A DNA stretch of 64,000 nt from Candidatus Sulfurimonas marisnigri (GCF_015265475.1 NZ_CP054493.1:1240001-1304000), one strand, 5' to 3'. Counted from the stretch's first letter, positions 9,217 to 17,841 are shown. Made by a program: numbers and translations. Notes: generated by a model from the sequence alone, not told the origin.

Positions 9217-10038
9217 ATGCAAAGCGGATATTATAGTTCAGCAGCAGGTATGGTGACTCAATTTAATCGTCTAGATACTATTGCAAATAATCTTGCCAAT
9301 GTTAATACAATTGGATTTAAAGAAGATAATCTTGTTGTTGGTGACTTTATGCGTCTATATAAAGAGGCAAGAGATGAAGTTCCAAACGAAAATAATACTA
9401 AAGAAGCGGCTCAGTTTCTAAACAGAGCAATGAATAAAGCGCCACAAATTGTAGACTCATTTACTAATCATTCGCTTGGTACATTGCAAAAAAGTGATAA
9501 TCCATTAGATTTTGCTCTGTCAGAAGAGGGTCTATTTTTTATGGTTAAAACACCTGAGGGAGTAAGACTTACCAGAGATGGCTCATTTACTGCAGATGAT
9601 GAAGGGAAGCTTATGACTAAAGAGGGTTATGAAGTTTTGCCAAATGACTACTTTGCTTCAAAGAGCCCTATAACGATAAACAGAGAAGACAGCATTATAG
9701 AAGTTGATAAAAATGGAAATATGTATACTAATGCACCAAATAGTGTTAAGCTAGTAGCTGGTTCTAAACTTTTTGTTGCACAGCCAGACAATTTGAGACT
9801 TCTTAAAAAAGAGGGCGACAACCTTTACAAATATCCTGGGATTGATGAGCTGAAAAGTTTAGATGAGAGTGGAGCTGTACGACAAGGTTTTGTAGAAAAA
9901 AGTAATGTTAATGCCGTCAAGATGATGACAAGTATGATAGAAACAAATCGTCTTGTTGGAATGTATCAAAAAGCTATGGATACACAAATGAATGATATGA
10001 ACCGTGATGCAATTGAAAAAATTGCTAAAAAATCTTAA
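9217..10038 (+). CDS. flgF: Flagellar rod/hook-basal body protein FlgF (FlgG2-type)
   Basis: 273 aa. The N-terminal rod signature (GMVTQFNRLDTIANNLANVN followed by TIGFK) and a C-terminal helix with QGFVEKSNVNAVKMMTSMIE are typical of axial flagellar proteins that polymerise in the periplasm without a cleaved signal peptide. It precedes flgG by 11 bases and shares its sigma-54 promoter. The central domain differs clearly from the FlgG next door. In Campylobacter the equivalent is annotated as FlgF or FlgG2; I cannot separate these names from sequence alone. Confidence 0.88.
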   Translation: MQSGYYSSAAGMVTQFNRLDTIANNLANVNTIGFKEDNLVVGDFMRLYKEARDEVPNENNTKEAAQFLNRAMNKAPQIVDSFTNHSLGTLQKSDNPLDFALSEEGLFFMVKTPEGVRLTRDGSFTADDEGKLMTKEGYEVLPNDYFASKSPITINREDSIIEVDKNGNMYTNAPNSVKLVAGSKLFVAQPDNLRLLKKEGDNLYKYPGIDELKSLDESGAVRQGFVEKSNVNAVKMMTSMIETNRLVGMYQKAMDTQMNDMNRDAIEKIAKKS

Positions 10039-10049
10039 GGAGTTAAACT

Positions 10050-10838
10050 ATGATGCAATCACTTTATACTGCCTCTACCGGAATGCTAGGGATGCAGACA
10101 CAGATAGACACGACTGCGAATAATATAGCCAATGTTAATACTATTGGATTTAAAAAATCTCGTGCAGAGTTTGCTGACTTGATGTATAAAGTTATGGAAT
10201 ATGCTGGAACCTCCACAAGTGATGTTACAAAGAGTCCCACAGGTATAGAAGTTGGTCTTGGTTCTCGTCCTACTGCGATAAATAAGATTTTTTCAGAGGG
10301 AAGTCTTAAGCAAACCGACAATCAACTTGATTTAGCTATAACTGGTAGAGGTTTTTTCAAACTTGAGCTTCCAGATGGAACTGAAGTTTACTCAAGAAAT
10401 GGTGCATTTAAAATTGATGAAAACGGTACTATGGTTAACAGTGATGGATACAAACTAGTTCCTGAAGTTGTTATTCCGCCTGATGCAACAAACATCAGCA
10501 TAGGTACAGACGGAACAATGACTGTTGTTCAGCCTGGTCAGACTCAAGCTACGCAAATTGGGCAAGTTACACTTACAAACTTTATAAATCCAGCCGGTCT
10601 ACACTCTATGGGAGATAACCTATATATTGAAACAGACAGTTCAGGTCAACCAGTTGAAGGTACACCAGGTCTTGATGGTCTTGGAGTATTGAGACAAGGT
10701 TTTGTTGAACTAAGTAATGTTGAACTTGTTGTAGAACTAACTGACCTTATTACAGGTCAAAGAGCTTATGATTCAAACTCAAAAGTAATCACAACAAGTG
10801 ATGAAATGCTACAAACTATAAATAATCTAAAAAGATAA
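10050..10838 (+). CDS. flgG: Flagellar distal rod protein FlgG
   Basis: 262 aa, the normal FlgG length. It starts MQSLYTASTGMLGMQTQID, carries the ANNIANVNTIGFKKSRAEF signature, the central LDLAITGRGFFKLELPDG motif and the C-terminal GFVELSNVELVVELTDLI helix. It forms the distal rod of the flagellar drive shaft after export by the flagellar type III apparatus. It has its own RBS (AAGGAG) and ends just before a candidate terminator. Confidence 0.96.
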   Translation: MMQSLYTASTGMLGMQTQIDTTANNIANVNTIGFKKSRAEFADLMYKVMEYAGTSTSDVTKSPTGIEVGLGSRPTAINKIFSEGSLKQTDNQLDLAITGRGFFKLELPDGTEVYSRNGAFKIDENGTMVNSDGYKLVPEVVIPPDATNISIGTDGTMTVVQPGQTQATQIGQVTLTNFINPAGLHSMGDNLYIETDSSGQPVEGTPGLDGLGVLRQGFVELSNVELVVELTDLITGQRAYDSNSKVITTSDEMLQTINNLKR

Positions 10839-10843
10839 CAACT

Positions 10844-10888
10844 CCACAGTAATGGCTTGATATTATTTGATATTAAGCTGTGGTTTTG
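10844..10888 (+). terminator. Candidate terminator of flgFG
   Basis: CCACAG (10844-10849) pairs with CTGTGG (10878-10883), followed by TTTT; an inner CTT/AAG pair and repeated GATATT units lie in the long loop. It starts 6 bases after the flgG stop. The long loop makes it a weak hairpin. Confidence 0.45.
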
Positions 10889-10890
10889 TT

Positions 10891-10900
10891 CTACATGTAG
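10891..10900. repeat. CTACATGTAG palindrome, copy 2
   Basis: Exact copy, extended leftwards as TTCTACATGTAGA, immediately after the candidate flgG terminator and about 60 bases before the end of the converging AspA-like gene. Confidence 0.85.
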
Positions 10901-10960
10901 ATCTGGATATTCAACTACTTGGGTTTTATTTTCAAAAGTGTCTATATTAGTGTTAACAGA

Positions 10961-12010
10961 TCACTCTATAATATCTTCATCATTTAGTTCATGAAACTCA
11001 CTTGATTCCATTGCATCTTCATTAAAATACTCAATCTTATCTTCAGCAATTTCTAGGTTTCTAAATTTACCTATATGAAAAACAGCATCACCTGCTTGCA
11101 CTAATGGTATTTCTGATTTACCAATAATTACACCATCAAATGGTGATTTTATTTCAAAGCTTTCATCATCTAATGGTTCATCTATATATGCAATTACTTC
11201 ATCTTTTTTGACTGTATCACCAAGAGCTTTTATTGTCCTTAACATACCACTTTCAGTTGATCTTACCCACTGACTTGTTTTTGTAATTATTGGTGTTTTT
11301 TTAGTTTTTTTACTCAATACTTTTGGAAGCATGTTATTTTCTCTTAAAACATTAACAATGCCATGAACTCCAATTCTAATGCAACCCTCATCAAACCTTA
11401 ATGCTTCACCTGCCTCATACAAAAGAATTGGGACACCTTCTTCTTGAGCTACAGATCTTAGTGAGCCATCTCTGAGTTCAGAGTGTAAAACAACAGGTGC
11501 TCCAAATGATTTAGCAAGTCTAAATGTATACTCATTATCTATATTTGTCCTAATTTGTGGCAAGTTTGACTTATGTATGGAAGCTGTATGTAAATCGATT
11601 CCTAAATCACATTTTGTAACTATCTCATTAAAAAATATCTTTGCTACTCTACTAGCTAATGAACCTTTATTATTACCTGGAAAACTTCTGTTTAAGTCTC
11701 TTCTGTCAGGTAAATATCTTGAAAGAGTCATGATTCCATATACGTTAACTATAGGAACCAACACAAGAGTTCCTTTTAATCTTTTTAAAATATTTAACTT
11801 TCTTAATCGTCTAATTATTTCTATACCATTCAATTCATCACCATGGATTGCAGCACTTATAAAGACAACTGGACCATCCTTTTTGCCTCTGATAACTCTA
11901 ACGGGTAATTGCGTAGGAGTATTGTAAAGTTTTGGTAAATCAAGGTTAATAGTTATATTAACCCCTCTATTTATTTCAACACCACCTAAAATAAACTTTT
12001 CATTAGACAC
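10961..12010 (-). CDS. Succinylglutamate desuccinylase/aspartoacylase (AstE/AspA, M14-like) family protein
   Basis: About 349 aa zinc hydrolase. Visible: AAIHGDELNG (zinc His and Glu), RDLNRSFPGN, DLHTAS (zinc His) and YEAGEALRF (catalytic Glu). A C-terminal biotinyl/lipoyl-like barrel (SGMLRTIKALGDTVKKDE, then FEIKSPFDGVI) is typical of this subfamily. I prefer the GTG start at 12010: GGAG lies six bases ahead and the rimK stop is 1 base upstream. An ATG at 12064 in the same frame would overlap rimK by 53 bases. Family members deacylate N-acyl amino acids; here it is probably coupled to the neighbouring ligase and protease. Confidence 0.85.
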   Translation of the reverse strand: MSNEKFILGGVEINRGVNITINLDLPKLYNTPTQLPVRVIRGKKDGPVVFISAAIHGDELNGIEIIRRLRKLNILKRLKGTLVLVPIVNVYGIMTLSRYLPDRRDLNRSFPGNNKGSLASRVAKIFFNEIVTKCDLGIDLHTASIHKSNLPQIRTNIDNEYTFRLAKSFGAPVVLHSELRDGSLRSVAQEEGVPILLYEAGEALRFDEGCIRIGVHGIVNVLRENNMLPKVLSKKTKKTPIITKTSQWVRSTESGMLRTIKALGDTVKKDEVIAYIDEPLDDESFEIKSPFDGVIIGKSEIPLVQAGDAVFHIGKFRNLEIAEDKIEYFNEDAMESSEFHELNDEDIIE

Positions 12011-12011
12011 A

Positions 12012-12944
12012 TTAAGCTCCAATTTTATCTTTTTTGATTTTTCTTTTCTTTCTATCGCTTTCACATTGTGGAGTTACATTTGCTTCAATATAGTCCATTA
12101 TTGAAGCAGCTATATCTATATTTGTTGATTTTTCTATTCCTTCAAGACCAGGAGATGAGTTAACTTCCATTACAAGTGGTCCACGAGCAGATGGAATCAT
12201 GTCTACTCCACAAACCCCTAGTCCCATTGCTTTTGCAGCGGAAAGAGCAGTTGATTTTTCTTTTCTTGTAAGCTTATGTGCAGTTGCACTCCCACCTTGA
12301 TGCAGGTTTGACCGAAAGTCACCTTCGGCACCTTGTCTTTTCATAGCACCAACAACTTTACCATTGACAACTAGTACGCGGATATCTGCTCCGCCAGCTT
12401 CATCTATAAACTCTTGAACTAATAAACTTACATCCATTCCGTAAAAAGCATCTAGTACTGATTTAGCAGCCTTTTCCGTATCTACAAGTACAACACCAAC
12501 ACCTTGTGTCCCCTCAAGTATTTTAAGTATTAAAGGGGCTCCTCCACTAAGGGCTATTACATCTTTTGCACTTGATTTATTTGAGGCAAAAACTGTTTTT
12601 GGCATATCTACATCATACTTTGACAATATCTGAAGGCTTCTTAACTTATCTCTACTTCTTGCTATTGCCAAATTACCTGATGTTGAAAATACACCCATCA
12701 TCTCAAAGTGCCTTACCATTGCTGTACCATAAAATGTTCTACTGGCACCTATTCTTGGAATAATAGCATCAGGAACAGGCAGTTCAGCACCTAAATAGTT
12801 AACACTTAGATGACCTTTCATAATCTCAATACTACATTTTAGGTAATCAATGACTTTAATATTCCAACCTTTTTGCTCTCCAGCTTCAACTAGTCTTTTT
12901 GTAGAGTAAAGATTTTCATTTCTCGATAATATATAAACTATCAT
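12012..12944 (-). CDS. rimK: RimK-type alpha-L-glutamate ligase (ATP-grasp)
   Basis: 310 aa ATP-grasp enzyme. The N-terminal pre-ATP-grasp domain is followed by IARSRDKLRSLQIL, the ATP loop ILKILEGTQGVGV, the adenine hinge LVQEFI, and the metal-binding end MEVNSSPGLEGIEKST. E. coli RimK adds glutamates to ribosomal protein S6 and makes poly-alpha-glutamate. This gene lies between a retropepsin-like protease gene and an AspA-like hydrolase gene, an arrangement known in several phyla and proposed to form a peptide-tagging or gamma-glutamyl metabolite system. The C-terminal tail is very Lys-rich. Confidence 0.93.
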   Translation of the reverse strand: MIVYILSRNENLYSTKRLVEAGEQKGWNIKVIDYLKCSIEIMKGHLSVNYLGAELPVPDAIIPRIGASRTFYGTAMVRHFEMMGVFSTSGNLAIARSRDKLRSLQILSKYDVDMPKTVFASNKSSAKDVIALSGGAPLILKILEGTQGVGVVLVDTEKAAKSVLDAFYGMDVSLLVQEFIDEAGGADIRVLVVNGKVVGAMKRQGAEGDFRSNLHQGGSATAHKLTRKEKSTALSAAKAMGLGVCGVDMIPSARGPLVMEVNSSPGLEGIEKSTNIDIAASIMDYIEANVTPQCESDRKKRKIKKDKIGA

Positions 12945-12956
12945 ATTTGTCCTTTT

Positions 12957-13379
12957 TTATATTTGCTTAGCAAGATACTCTAGTGAGACATCAACTAAGA
13001 ACTTACCATCTAAAAATTTTCTTCCTATTAGCATTGGATACTTCATGTCTGAACGATCCGTTAAAGATATAATAGTTGAATACTTTTCGCCTAGAAGTTC
13101 AATTTCCACCTTAATTGACGGCCTATGTTGAAGTTTTCCATTTGAACTTCTTATTTTTTTCATTTTGTAAAGGGGCACTTGCATATGTTTGCCATTATAA
13201 GCTTCATGAACTTCATCTAAAAGTTTGAAGTGCACAATATTATTCTCATCTACAAATATATCATCACAGTGTAGCGCATTAGAATCAGCACCAGTATCTA
13301 CTTTTGCATCCAACCCATATAGTTCTAAATCCAAAATAGAGATAAGCTCTTTTTTGCCAATAATTTTCTTTTTTATCAT
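12957..13379 (-). CDS. Retropepsin-like RimK-associated protease (ATP-dependent zinc protease family, RimB-like)
   Basis: 140 aa. The aspartic-protease motif AKVDTGADSNALH is present near residue 30, followed by HRPSIKVEIELLG and the conserved YPMLIGRKFLDGKFLVDVS end; all are typical of the small retropepsin-like family often called ATP-dependent zinc protease, though the motif is Asp-based. It is the first gene of the triad, 12 bases ahead of rimK. In Pseudomonas the RimB member trims RimK-made glutamate tails; the same role here is inferred from fold and context. Confidence 0.85.
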   Translation of the reverse strand: MIKKKIIGKKELISILDLELYGLDAKVDTGADSNALHCDDIFVDENNIVHFKLLDEVHEAYNGKHMQVPLYKMKKIRSSNGKLQHRPSIKVEIELLGEKYSTIISLTDRSDMKYPMLIGRKFLDGKFLVDVSLEYLAKQI

Positions 13380-13604
13380 TCATACGCTCCACCTATTATG
13401 GAAATTATAGCACATAATATAATATAAAATCGTTAAAGTTAAACGCTTGAATAATGAGATTTTCTTAAGTTTATTTTTAACAAAAAAATATTATTAGGGA
13501 GTACAGTTTAGCTCTAAATCTATAATCAAAATTAGACCCCGTGGATTGAATCTCCACTTCGAAAATAAACGACATTTGAATTTCCAAATACGTCTTTAAA
13601 AGGT

Positions 13605-13614
13605 CTACATGTAG
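13605..13614. repeat. CTACATGTAG palindrome, copy 3
   Basis: Exact copy in non-coding DNA, 48 bases from the next copy. Confidence 0.85.
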
Positions 13615-13652
13615 TATGCTGTATTAGTCATACATAATTAACCTTTTTTATT

Positions 13653-13662
13653 CTACATGTAG
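13653..13662. repeat. CTACATGTAG palindrome, copy 4
   Basis: Exact copy; here the palindrome extends to 14 bp (TTCTACATGTAGAA). Non-coding DNA upstream of the EAL remnant. Confidence 0.85.
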
Positions 13663-13714
13663 AACTCAAATATGAATCTATTTTATTAAATATAATCATA
13701 TTTCACATCTTAGA

Positions 13715-14142
13715 AACTTTCAAGAAGTAGGCTTTAGCTCTATCTTTTCTCTTTTTGATCAAGTATATAAAGATAATATACTTTACTCTTTTGACATAAA
13801 ATAACGCGAGAAAGCTATAAAAAAGTTTACGCAGATTAATGTTTTGAAGATATAAAACTATTTTACAACCTTGACAACAGGCTATTTGAGATGCCTAATT
13901 TTACACATGGAAATACAAGTAAACTTCTAAAACAATATGGCATTGAAAAAGACAGTATCTGCTTTGAAATTTCAGAAAGATATGAAATTCCTATTAAGCA
14001 AGAAGAGAAACAGGCACATGTAAGCAGTTTGGTGGGAGAGCCAAATTTATCTACATGTGACCTATTCTTAATAAATAATTATTTTAGAAACTGCTTTATA
14101 AAACTACAATCACAATTTGGATATAATCGCAAAATTATTTAG
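13715..14142 (+). pseudogene. Decayed EAL-domain (c-di-GMP phosphodiesterase) gene fragment
   Basis: Three consecutive pieces in different frames read as parts of an EAL domain: FSSIFSLFDQVYKDNILYSF (before a stop at about 13800), REKAIKKF in another frame, then KLFYNLDNRLFEMPNF running into KLLKQYGIEKDSICFEISER. Intact EAL proteins have the same order (LFE...LYELD, R.KAI, LFLNLDP, GL....I.LEITER). The EAL tripeptide region, the rest of the catalytic domain and any GGDEF partner are missing. An ATG at 13891 leaves an 83-codon open frame, but this is only the middle of the domain, so translation into a working enzyme is unlikely. Confidence 0.7.
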
Positions 14143-14174
14143 AGATACAATATTAAAAATATAGGATTTTCATA

Positions 14175-14687
14175 ATGAAAAAAGCAAATATTGATGGAAA
14201 AGTTTGGACATTTGGTAAGGATGTTGACACAGATTTAATCATAGCGGCTCGCTATCTTAATACTTCGGTACCAGAGGAGTTAGCAAAGCACGTAATGGAA
14301 GACGCTGATCCAGAGTTTGTTAACAAGATGAGTGTTGGCGATATAATAGTAGCTGGTGAGAACTTTGGTTGTGGAAGCTCACGTGAACACGCTCCAATCG
14401 CACTTAAAGCTGCTGGTGTTGCAGCAGTTATTGCTCCAACTTTCGCAAGAATATTTTATAGAAACTCATTCAATATGGGTCTTCCAATTTTCGAACTTCA
14501 AGAGAGTGCTGAAATATCTGAAGGTGATGATATTACTGTAAATATGAACGATGGAACAGTAACAAATAAAACTACAAATAAAACATATAGTTTTACGCCA
14601 ATTCCAGAATTTATGCAAGAACTAATAGATGCAGGCGGACTTATGAACTTTGCACAAAATGAAATAAAAGCTCAGGAGAGCAAATGA
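14175..14687 (+). CDS. leuD: 3-isopropylmalate dehydratase small subunit
   Basis: 170 aa swivelling-domain subunit of the aconitase-like isomerase in leucine synthesis. Signature segments: [16 protein letters not shown] at the start and [17 protein letters not shown] in the middle, followed by [15 protein letters not shown]. Length and spacing are typical of the archaeal/epsilon-type small subunit. The large subunit LeuC is not in the window. The stop overlaps the leuB start by 4 bases, and this is the first gene of a run of five overlapping genes. Confidence 0.95.
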   Translation: MKKANIDGKVWTFGKDVDTDLIIAARYLNTSVPEELAKHVMEDADPEFVNKMSVGDIIVAGENFGCGSSREHAPIALKAAGVAAVIAPTFARIFYRNSFNMGLPIFELQESAEISEGDDITVNMNDGTVTNKTTNKTYSFTPIPEFMQELIDAGGLMNFAQNEIKAQESK

Positions 14688-15754
14688 TGAAAACATATAA
14701 AATAGCACTTATTAAAGGTGACGGTATCGGACCAGAGATAATAGATGAAGCAGTGAAAGTTTTAGATGCTGTATCATCTTGCTTCGACTTTGATTTTGAG
14801 TACGAAGAGGCTCTAATGGGTGGTTGTGCTTATGATATTACTGGAGACCCACTTCCTCAAGAGACAATAAATATTTCACTAAACAGTGATGCTGTACTTT
14901 TTGGTGCTATCGGTGGAACACAGTGGGATTCACTGCCTCGTGAAAAACGCCCAGAAAGTGGTCTTTTAAGATTCAGAAAAGAGCTTGGTGTCTATGCAAA
15001 TCTTCGTCCTGCTGTTGTTTATGATGAGCTTATTAATGCTTCATCACTAAAGGCAAGCGTTGTTGAAGGTGTTGACCTAATGGTTGTTCGTGAGCTTATC
15101 GGCGGAATCTATTTTGGTGAGCCAAAAGGTCGCACTGATGATAAGGGCTGGAACACTATGGTTTACACTCGTGAAGAGATTGTAAGAATTGCTCACCAGG
15201 CATTTAAGATTGCAATGACTAGAAGCAAGAGAGTTTGCTCTATTGATAAAGCAAATGTTTTAGATGTTTCTCAGCTATGGAGAGATGTGGTTACTGAGGT
15301 TGCAACTGAGTACCCTGAAGTTGAACTAAGCCACATGTACGTAGATAATGCTGCGATGCAACTTATCCGTGATCCAAGACAGTTTGATGTAATGCTTACT
15401 GGAAATATCTTTGGTGATATTTTAAGTGATGAGGCAAGTATGCTTTCAGGTTCTATCGGTCTCTTACCATCTGCATCTGTTGGAGCTAAAATAGGTGTTT
15501 ATGAGCCTATTCATGGTTCTGCTCCAGATATCGCTGGTCAAGGCATAGCAAACCCAATTGCTACAATATCTTCTGCTTCTATGATGCTAAGATATGCTCT
15601 TGGCGAGATTGATGCGGCAGATAAAATAGACGCTGCTGTAAAAAGAGCACTTAAAGAGGGCTATAGAACAAAAGACTTGGCGCAGTATGATGCAAAAGAG
15701 GTTTGTTCTACAAGTGAGATGGGTTCTATTATTGCTAATTATGCGGCAAAATGA
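14684..15754 (+). CDS. leuB: 3-isopropylmalate dehydrogenase
   Basis: 356 aa NAD-dependent oxidative decarboxylase making 2-oxoisocaproate for leucine. It has the [11 protein letters not shown] start, [26 protein letters not shown] substrate loop, the metal-binding [12 protein letters not shown] and the NAD loop [15 protein letters not shown]. Overlaps leuD and the next gene by 4 bases each, so translation is probably coupled along the operon. Confidence 0.97.
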   Translation: MMKTYKIALIKGDGIGPEIIDEAVKVLDAVSSCFDFDFEYEEALMGGCAYDITGDPLPQETINISLNSDAVLFGAIGGTQWDSLPREKRPESGLLRFRKELGVYANLRPAVVYDELINASSLKASVVEGVDLMVVRELIGGIYFGEPKGRTDDKGWNTMVYTREEIVRIAHQAFKIAMTRSKRVCSIDKANVLDVSQLWRDVVTEVATEYPEVELSHMYVDNAAMQLIRDPRQFDVMLTGNIFGDILSDEASMLSGSIGLLPSASVGAKIGVYEPIHGSAPDIAGQGIANPIATISSASMMLRYALGEIDAADKIDAAVKRALKEGYRTKDLAQYDAKEVCSTSEMGSIIANYAAK

Positions 15755-15999
15755 AAACATTAACTTTAGCTAATATTTACGAACTTCAGGGCCTCAAAGA
15801 AGAGGCTCTTGAAATTTACAAAGAAATTTTAAAAAAAGACCCTTCTAATAGCGATGCAAAAATTGCTATTAGAAGATTATCCGGTATGAGAAAAAAGTTT
15901 TTAAATGTAAACACTCAAATGAAGGGCTTTTTTTTAAAATTGGATTCTGAAGTAGAGTTTAACGAATTTGAAAGGTGGTTATTGAAATTATGGAATTAA
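15751..15999 (+). CDS. Small TPR-like protein
   Basis: 82 aa. One clear tetratricopeptide unit is visible ([20 protein letters not shown] followed by [10 protein letters not shown]), with the rest basic and ending in a short amphipathic helix. Such single-repeat proteins usually mediate protein contacts; the partner is unknown. Its ATG overlaps the leuB TGA, and its own end overlaps the following CiaD-like gene by 10 bases, so it is embedded in the leu-purU operon. Confidence 0.7.
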   Translation: MKTLTLANIYELQGLKEEALEIYKEILKKDPSNSDAKIAIRRLSGMRKKFLNVNTQMKGFFLKLDSEVEFNEFERWLLKLWN

Positions 16000-16340
16000 A
16001 AGATGTAATACTATCAACATTGGCAGAGATGGAAGATACAAACACTGACAAAAGTGATAAAAAACCTATAAATAATTTTCAAATTAAACTAAAAAAAGAA
16101 GTGAAAGAGGAAGTATTTACTGAGGATGAACGTGAATATACTCAGGAGAAGACTTCTAGTGATGAGATGATTTTTTTAATTTCAATGAGAGAGAGACTAC
16201 TTGTTCTTTTTGAGGGCTTTCAAGCACCGAATAATACAAATATAGAAGCAAAAGTTGATATGACACTTAATTTCTTGGAGTACGTATTAATAACTCTTGA
16301 CGAAAGAGTGCTAGAGCTTGAAAAAGGGACAAGTATATGA
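15990..16340 (+). CDS. CiaD-like domain protein
   Basis: About 116 aa, acidic N-terminal half with no obvious structure, then a helical C-terminal half beginning MIFLISMRERLLVLFEGF and containing LNFLEYVLITLDERVLEL. This resembles the CiaD family of Campylobacter as I remember it. I place the start at the ATG at 15990 with AAAGGTGG upstream, rather than a GTG five codons earlier. CiaD of C. jejuni is a secreted invasion factor and lies near purU there too; in a free-living relative the ancestral role is presumably unrelated to host cells. The family assignment is from pattern memory, not a search. Confidence 0.55.
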   Translation: MELKDVILSTLAEMEDTNTDKSDKKPINNFQIKLKKEVKEEVFTEDEREYTQEKTSSDEMIFLISMRERLLVLFEGFQAPNNTNIEAKVDMTLNFLEYVLITLDERVLELEKGTSI

Positions 16341-17173
16341 GCAAATACAGAGTATTAATTGATGCTTATGATGAAAAAGGGTTGGTGCATAAAGTATCTA
16401 CTATATTTTATAATAATGATTTAAATATACTCTCAAATAATGAGTTTGTAGACAAAGAAAATAATAAGTTTTTTATGAGAAGCGTTGTAGATGGAGATAT
16501 TGACCTAGATGTGCTCTATGACCTATTAGAAAATGTTCTGCCTTCTAGTGCAAATATCAAGGTAATAGCTCCTAAGAAGAAAAATATAATTATTATGGCT
16601 ACAAAAGAGATGCATGCACTAGGTGATATATTGATTCGTCATGAAGCAGGTGAGCTTGAAGCAAATATTTTAGCAGTAGTCTCTAACTACAGTGATTTAG
16701 AATCTCTAGTCACTAAATTTGGCATTCCTTTTATAGCAGTTTCACACGTAGATTTAGACAGAGCAGAACATGAAAATAAAATACTTAAATGTTTGGAAGA
16801 GTTCAAAGATATTGACTATATTGTTTTGGCAAAATACATGAGAATCTTAACTCCGAGATTTGTAGAAGTATATGCAGACAGAATTATTAATATTCACCAC
16901 TCTTTTTTACCTGCTTTTATAGGAGCAAATCCTTATAAGCAAGCTTATGATAGAGGTGTTAAGATTATTGGTGCTACATCACACTTTGTAAATAACAACC
17001 TCGATGAAGGTCCAATTATTGCTCAAGAAGTGATACATGTAGATCATGCTTACGGCTGGAGAGATATGCAGCGCTCTGGTAAAGATGTAGAAAAAGTAGT
17101 TCTTTCACGTGCTCTTAAATTGGCACTCGAAGATAGAATTTTTGTATATGCTAACAGAACTGTAATCTTTTAA
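16337..17173 (+). CDS. purU: Formyltetrahydrofolate deformylase
   Basis: 278 aa. An N-terminal ACT domain (YRVLIDAYDEKGLVHKVSTI, about residues 4-80) precedes a formyltransferase-fold catalytic domain with INIHHSFLPAF, GANPYKQAYDRGVKIIGATS and LDEGPIIAQEV. It hydrolyses 10-formyl-THF to formate and THF, balancing the one-carbon pool. The ATG overlaps the CiaD-like stop by 4 bases. It is the last gene of the overlapping leuD run. Confidence 0.94.
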   Translation: MSKYRVLIDAYDEKGLVHKVSTIFYNNDLNILSNNEFVDKENNKFFMRSVVDGDIDLDVLYDLLENVLPSSANIKVIAPKKKNIIIMATKEMHALGDILIRHEAGELEANILAVVSNYSDLESLVTKFGIPFIAVSHVDLDRAEHENKILKCLEEFKDIDYIVLAKYMRILTPRFVEVYADRIINIHHSFLPAFIGANPYKQAYDRGVKIIGATSHFVNNNLDEGPIIAQEVIHVDHAYGWRDMQRSGKDVEKVVLSRALKLALEDRIFVYANRTVIF

Positions 17174-17212
17174 TGAATTTATCTATAATAAAATCAACTT
17201 TGGGAATGTCAT

Positions 17213-17683
17213 TTGTTTAATATTGTACTTGTAAATCCACAGATACCTAACAATACGGGAGCCATTGGTCGACTTTGCGTTAATGCCGGAGCAGCTTTAC
17301 ATATAATTAAACCTATAGCGTTTGACATAGATGAAAAAGCGGTTCGAAGAGCAGGGCTTGATTACTGGGAAAAGTTAGACTTACATGTATGGGAGAGTAT
17401 TGACGAGTTCTTCCTTGAGAACAAGATAAAAGACAATGCTTACTTTGCCACTACAAAAACAGATAAGCCATACTTTGAGGCGGAGTTTAAAGATGGTGAT
17501 TTTATTTTTTTTGGAAGTGAGACTGCAGGAATTCCTGAAAATATTCTAAATGCTTATAAAGAGCAAAATATCACAATACCAATGACTAAAGATGGCAGAA
17601 GTCTAAATTTAGCTATAAGTACAGGTATTATTCTTTATGATGCCATAAGACAGATATACAGTACATTTAAGGGAAATATATGA
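17213..17683 (+). CDS. trmL: tRNA (cytidine(34)-2'-O)-methyltransferase
   Basis: 156 aa SPOUT-class methyltransferase. The typical start FNIVLVNPQIPNNTGAIGRL, the RAGLDYWEKLDL segment, FFGSETAGIP and the knot end SLNLAISTGIILYDAIRQ are all present. It methylates the wobble ribose of tRNA-Leu. The start appears to be TTG at 17213. A 4-base overlap (ATGA) leads into a small membrane protein gene. Confidence 0.93.
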   Translation: MFNIVLVNPQIPNNTGAIGRLCVNAGAALHIIKPIAFDIDEKAVRRAGLDYWEKLDLHVWESIDEFFLENKIKDNAYFATTKTDKPYFEAEFKDGDFIFFGSETAGIPENILNAYKEQNITIPMTKDGRSLNLAISTGIILYDAIRQIYSTFKGNI

Positions 17684-17841
17684 TCCCTATTATTAATGGA
17701 ATAATGGTAGTGCTATTTGTATTATTTCTTGTATTTGTTTTTGGTGGTTACCATAAAAATAAGTCAGCACAAAGAGAAGCGGATAGGGAAGATCAAGAGA
17801 AAAAAGAAGTAAATTCAGATAGTTCTACTGAATCTAATTAA
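17680..17841 (+). CDS. Small single-span membrane protein (53 aa)
   Basis: Open frame of 53 codons starting with ATGA overlapping the trmL stop. A hydrophobic stretch (residues 4-23, IINGIMVVLFVLFLVFVFGG) is followed by a highly charged hydrophilic tail ending in Ser/Glu residues. The translational coupling to trmL and the clean membrane-plus-tail design support a real gene. No family recognised. Confidence 0.6.
   Translation: MIPIINGIMVVLFVLFLVFVFGGYHKNKSAQREADREDQEKKEVNSDSSTESN

Larger units (their letters stand above)
13380..13714. other. Gene-free stretch with two palindrome copies
   Basis: About 335 bases without a credible gene, between the retropepsin-like gene and a decayed EAL gene. 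It holds two CTACATGTAG copies 48 bases apart and a small perfect hairpin GTGGA-TTGAATC-TCCAC near 13541-13557, embedded in otherwise AT-rich DNA. The 5' part must contain the promoter of the triad operon; TATAAT-like words occur near 13415-13425 but none is clearly placed. Confidence 0.5.

Noticed and set aside
13541-13557. Hairpin GTGGA-TTGAATC-TCCAC resembling a tRNA T-arm, with TTTAGCTC upstream resembling a D-arm.
   Set aside because: The loop lacks the invariant C at position 56 (TTGAATC, not TTCxAxx), the acceptor arms do not pair and no anticodon arm is found, so no tRNA gene is claimed.
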